Of a stretch of 64,000 nt of DNA, positions 59,319 to 64,000 are shown piece after piece. The notes under the pieces were generated by a model. It was not told where the DNA came from, did not search any database, and saw nothing but the letters and a program-made list of their open reading frames with translations. Source of the DNA: Taenia hydatigena. Lineage: Eukaryota; Platyhelminthes; Cestoda; Cyclophyllidea; Taeniidae. Every line of letters begins with the position of its first letter. Positions within the stretch are counted from its first letter, which is position 1. Both the position numbers and the translations under genes were made by a program. Where the stretch lies: positions 6,901,381 to 6,965,380 of the forward strand of contig JADWOT020000009.1 in NCBI GenBank assembly GCA_036345935.2, read 5' to 3'.

Positions 59319-61892
59319 CTGCAGTGGAATAATTAGGGGCAGGTTATTATACGTCATCAAAAGCTCCTCTGCCTCAAAGTCAATGTGATTAAGTAAATCA
59401 CAAATCTCAAGAATATGGCAATCAATCCCATTGTTTTCCGTCTGAAGAGAATATGATCAAAACTTTTAGAAAATAGGTCGAGCAATCTACTGTTGTGAAA
59501 AGTGTTCCATGATACCACTAAATTCTTTCTCGACTGCTTAGGCATTTGTAATGCAAAGAACTAGGGCAACCTAGAAACGGCAGTTCTTTACATTATGGAT
59601 GAGGAGCTTACATGAAACTAGATACCGGCAATAACATACGATTCGGTGATATTATTGAAAGTCATGTAAACAGAGACAACTTGTTAATTGTGACACTCGA
59701 GTAAAGCGTCCTAAACCAAGGAAAGAATCGTTTTAAGTGGTGTCGATGCAGCCAATTTAGGTTTAATCGTCACGCGCCGTCTATTATGCTCTTTGTCAGG
59801 CGCCCGAAAGAAACTAAGTTTGCTGCAAATGAAACATGGTTAACTTTGATGAAAAGCATGCAACCGGAATTCATAGAGTACCAACATTACTTATTGGTTT
59901 CTATGTTGCCTTCAGATAAAATTGTTTTAAAGTATTTTATGGCAGCAAGAGTGAAGAAGACCGTCTGTCAATTTTAGCCATCGGAAGAGCCTGTTATTTA
60001 AAGGGGAATTATAAATTACACATACGAGAACGATTGTCTATAGAACTTAAGGTGGTGAAGTATGGTATGCAACAGTGTTGACAGAAAGCAAGGTGTATTG
60101 ACCAACCAGGAGCCGAGAGAGAGGGGGCCACGCACAGCAGACTTATTAATAGGGAGACCAGTGTGATCATGGCGTTGGTTCAGTTGGGACAGCGAAGCGA
60201 TAGCACCACTTATATAGTCTCTCGTCAGGTGGCCGATACCAATTGGCTGAGTGTCCTTTTCCCCACCTTAAAACATCGCGCTCTCATTGGTCGCCGAGGT
60301 GGGAATAGCGCGCTGTCGGCAGCCTGGCTGATGACCCTTGCAACTCAGTTCAAATTAAACTACTCCGGCTTTTAACTACCATTTTCATGCCCAAAATGCA
60401 CAGTTTTATGCACCACCAACTTTTCAAGCAAAAGATTTAAAGTTAAGCATAAAATCTTCGTAGACGAATTGAAAAAGTTAAAAATTCTGGTGGTGCTTGC
60501 AATAAAATTGAACCGCTGAGCAGATGGGGAAAGGCCATAAATGTTGTTAATGAGTGGTAGCACCCAGCACTCCCATGTTTCATGTCTTAACGTCTAGGTG
60601 AATTTACAGGATCAGATACCAAATGCAGAGGCTAGCACCTTTAAATAACGTGAGTTAGGTATGCAACTTTTTATTCTTTTATATGGTTACTACTGGTACC
60701 TACTAAGAGCTTCCCTCTATAAGGTCATTTTTCCTGGCTATACCATGGATTTTTCAAAATGCTAAGTCCAGCCCAGCAGTTCCAAAGAGCAATGCAAAAT
60801 CACCCTTATAAAAGAATGGGAAATTTCCTTAAAACTGTTTAACTCGTGGCTGGATATGGTTGGTGTCACCATTTATATTAATAATACAAGTAAATTTTAA
60901 GCCCCTTAAGTGATTGTTAAATACATATGCTGAGAGATATTTGAAGGCATTTAACAGCTTTTAGTAATCAACCGAGAACAGAATAACTGTTTCCACCAAG
61001 TTAATAAATGGCCTTATTCAAAATAATCATTAAAGTGCCATGCCTAGTTCCTAAGTGGATTTGTAATTTTGAAGAAGGTGCTATCGTTGGAATGTCTCAG
61101 ATCCCAAAAATAGCAAGTTCATTAAGATCAAATAAACCTCTCTTGATTTACTTGGCAAACCATGTGGCATAACCACCCATTTCTGAATAAATACACGCAA
61201 AGATCGTAAGGACTCCTTATTTTGCAAAGAAGCACAAAATATGTTTGTGCATTCCGCAGTTCATTCTAAGCCGAATCAAGCTGCAATTTTGAGGACTTCT
61301 CCAATGAAATGCTGTCCACATTCTCCTTTGGTGGCATCAAACAAGGCTCCAAATACGTTTATCACGAGTTCCGGTGGATAAGTAATTATTTCATTACCTC
61401 AACTGCTAAAAAGAATTCGAAAGGGAAATGCTTGAGTTTTCGGGAGTAACCGAAGATTTGGATGTAAATCTAGCAGAAGTGTATTGTGTTTTGTTCGCGC
61501 AAAGTGAGAATCGACTTAAAATGATCAGAAGATTCATTTAAAGAGCTATTTTTACCTATTAAATGGCATACTATTTTTTTTGGGAACATTTATGCTGAAA
61601 AACTTAAGTCCAGCTCAGGTTTAGAGTCACTTATAAGTTTTTGAGGAAGGCACTTAAGAGAGCGAAAGAGTAGGCAGATTTTCTCTAGACGCGCTTCAAG
61701 CATTCCACGGAACAGCTACAGCATCTAGAGCCTCGGCAAAAAAAAACAAATCAAAGCCTATCCACCTCCGACAGTACTTAATCCAGACACTTGGACTTTT
61801 GCATACAATTCTAGCCCAGGAAGCATGTTCATCACCGCGCCACAGGAGGAAGTAACTCTAAATTCTAGAAAGGGCTTATTAATTTGCAGTCG
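59319..61892. other. upstream of PLOD; promoter and first exon not resolved
   Basis: A minus-strand frame with a hydrophobic start (MGLIAIFLRFVIYLITLTL, about 59440-59380) could be a signal peptide for PLOD, but it reaches a stop before any donor of the required phase 1. The remainder holds only AT-rich sequence and short frames. Confidence 0.3.
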
Positions 61893-62264
61893 CCACTTTA
61901 TCGTACGCCGGTGAAATTGCCAAAGTCCTCGCAACACCTGCTCATCTACCCTTCTCTACGCACAGTACGTACGGTACGTATTTTCCTTCACTGTGTGACA
62001 TCCGTGACGCATGATGTTTACCCCGTGCACCTTCCCGACAATGACAAGGGAACATCAGCCGTGGTGTTTACGGTCCTATCCCTTTCTTGGTCTGACCTCA
62101 GGGTGAGCACAAAAGAGCACGACGGTTAATGAATGAATTGGCATACTGTTGGGCGTCATTGGTAATGAACTAGTGTGGCAACCAGCCATTAGGCGGTGCC
62201 GCACCTCATTTCTGCACCAATCCTTTATTTTGTAGGGGCAATGATTTCGAATAACTTCTAAGTG
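61893..62264 (+). repeat. left arm of near-perfect inverted repeat
   Basis: 372 bases that equal the reverse complement of 63057-63428 except for one base that I could find (C against T near 62190). No indels: paired coordinates sum to the same value at both ends. The arm starts CCACTTTATCG and ends ACTTCTAAGTG. An open frame of 81 codons crosses the arm start and its arm-encoded part is repeated in the other arm, which follows from the identity and is not evidence of selection. Confidence 0.95.
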
Positions 62265-63056
62265 GAAGTAGAGCGCTTTGGGAGAATGAATTGGGCCCTG
62301 TTTGGGCGTTAAAGCCTAGAACAAAGCTTTTGTTAGCATTTGTAATGGCTCACATCAAGCATTTGCGATTCCTTTCGATTCGTGGTGGGTTCTGGGGCAT
62401 AACCTCACGAACGCACCGAGTATTGCTCTATCGTAGCTGTAAGTCTCGAATCGAGTCATGGAAAGAGCGCTGCCAGTAGATTGGAAGCAATGCATTAAAT
62501 TACTGGTTATGTTAGATAAAAATTATTTCTGATGCGTCATTCACTTGAATTCTGCCAGAATCACTAAGCTCCAGTCCAGTAGAGTGAATGTGTTAAACAG
62601 CACAGGCTAAAATTTTGCCAATTTCACACAGGGCGTGAGTCAAAACGCTTGGCTCGTGCGCCCAACGGATGGAAGCACTACCAGACTTGAAGTTGAGGGA
62701 ATAGTGGCAGTCATGTGACCCCTGAATGAAAGGTGCCAAGACCTCTCCTTACCCCCTTATTCACCCACGCGCATCTGCCCTCGTGGCAAGTGTACACGTG
62801 GCGCGGCCTGCACCGGTCACGCAGTCGCCAACCAGCACAACGGGCAGCATTGCCTTGGTATGCTTTCACTAAAAATGAGTAAATCTCGTCACTACCCTCT
62901 CTGTTGCATACAAGTTCTTTACCTTTGGTCTAAAGACATTGTTCAGGTGGTTGCGGATACCTAGCGCATGCATAAATTGTTGTTTAAAGCACTTAGCTTG
63001 CTGTTGTGCGACATAACACGAGCCATTATATTAGTCTGTCAGATTGACACTGATCT
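62265..63056. other. 792-base spacer between inverted arms
   Basis: Contains a GC-richer part at 62.65-62.85 kb (CACGCGCATCTGCCCTCGTG, CACGTGGCGCGGCCTGCACC). No transposase-like frame, tRNA box or splice-bounded exon was found. Confidence 0.5.
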
Positions 63057-63428
63057 CACTTAGAAGTTATTCGAAATCATTGCCCCTACAAAATAAAGGA
63101 TTGGTGCAGAAATGAGGTGCGGCACCGCCTAATAGCTGGTTGCCACACTAGTTCATTACCAATGACGCCCAACAGTATGCCAATTCATTCATTAACCGTC
63201 GTGCTCTTTTGTGCTCACCCTGAGGTCAGACCAAGAAAGGGATAGGACCGTAAACACCACGGCTGATGTTCCCTTGTCATTGTCGGGAAGGTGCACGGGG
63301 TAAACATCATGCGTCACGGATGTCACACAGTGAAGGAAAATACGTACCGTACGTACTGTGCGTAGAGAAGGGTAGATGAGCAGGTGTTGCGAGGACTTTG
63401 GCAATTTCACCGGCGTACGATAAAGTGG
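63057..63428 (-). repeat. right arm of near-perfect inverted repeat
   Basis: Reverse-complement partner of 61893-62264. Sequences just outside the two arms (left TGCAGTCG, right TGTTTACA) do not form a target-site duplication that I can see. Confidence 0.95.
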
Positions 63429-64000
63429 TGTTTACAAGTTAGTGGGGCTGTCATTAAAATTTCACCAATCCTGAATTGCAAGTGCACGCGGTACTGCAGC
63501 ACATTTAACATGGGCCTAGGAGGTGAGGAGGAAATGTGGTCTTACGGTCTCGAGTGCTTATATGAGTAATGCTATGCCTCCCATCTTTTAAATAAACATC
63601 ATCCACTGCACATCGGCTCTTTGTAGCCATAAAAAGCTTGATTAAGTGTCTAAGAGAGAAGATGCACTTTGAGTGTCATCCACGTCAGCAAACACGCAGA
63701 TAGCTGCCTTTGCTAAATTTGACTAAAATTTAAACACTTTATGACTTAAAAGTTCCTGTCTATGGAAGACAGCTTTGAGCCTACTGTTATGTAACTAAAG
63801 CAGTTCTGTTTTAAAATTCCAAATTGTATTTACCTGATTGGCAACATCTTCTCACCGAAAAAACCTGATCGTTTGACTTGCGATTGGGTTTACCCATATA
63901 CATACCCAATCTTGTAAGCAGTATTGATGTGGATACACATAAGATGCTTGCTGCACTTTCCAATTTAATCATACTGGTTCCTCTACCTTTTTCTTCTACT
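63429..64000. other. no gene supported
   Basis: Short frames only up to the window end. Confidence 0.3.

Noticed and set aside
59357..59545. Hydrophobic start as PLOD signal-peptide exon
   Set aside because: The frame stops before a donor of the needed phase, so it cannot be joined to the exon at 59318.
61884..63410. Two near-identical 72-81-codon frames as a gene pair
   Set aside because: Identity is explained by the near-perfect inverted repeat; there is no independent coding evidence.
1..64000. CRISPR arrays, rRNA genes, bacterial operons, intact viral or transposase genes
   Set aside because: None seen; the repeats are not regularly spaced direct repeats with unique spacers, and no intact transposase or reverse-transcriptase core was found.

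Overview
The window looks like animal nuclear DNA: split genes with short introns, many diverged repeats, one processed pseudogene, microsatellites and a 100-N scaffold gap. The only confidently identified gene is a procollagen lysyl hydroxylase (PLOD) on the minus strand at 55.2-59.3 kb, with at least 14 exons in about 4.1 kb. Compact genes with introns of roughly 30-110 bases, plus a decayed cytosolic HSP70 copy, fit a tapeworm (cestode flatworm, perhaps a taeniid). The metazoan call is firm; the tapeworm call is inference.

Layout. 0.65-1.22 kb: phase-consistent minus-strand exons of an unrecognised gene. 2.99-5.16 kb: five phase-consistent plus-strand exons, including a terminal exon of 91 codons, also unrecognised. 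6.9-7.2, 8.3-8.6 and 10.9-11.2 kb: smaller exon candidates. About 12.75-15.4 and 25.55-28.35 kb: a diverged inverted duplication carrying two copies of a BRCT-like gene, the left copy with a nonsense codon and the right copy open for 277 codons. The 10-kb spacer holds old repeats, a microsatellite, a possible retrotransposon tail and a candidate first exon. 30.5 kb: an isolated exon-like segment. 30.8-32.65 kb: an HSP70 pseudogene between two copies of a diverged repeat. 33-42 kb: mainly repeats and no secure gene. 43.2-43.6 kb: two exons encoding a pair of matching zinc-finger-like units. 47.1-47.7 and 50.4-51.4 kb: phase-consistent exon chains on the plus strand. 52.6-53.1 kb: two tRNA-derived remnants in opposite orientation. 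55.2-59.3 kb: PLOD. 61.9-63.4 kb: a nearly perfect 372-base inverted repeat.

All gene models were made by eye from open frames, splice dinucleotides and codon phase. Only PLOD, HSP70 and, less surely, the BRCT-like pair rest on protein resemblance recalled from knowledge of the families. No operons, bacterial genes or CRISPR arrays are present, and no self-contained novel system could be demonstrated. The most unusual items are the intact/broken inverted BRCT pair, the near-identical inverted repeat at the right end, and the PLOD whose glycosyltransferase motifs are lost while its hydroxylase centre is kept.
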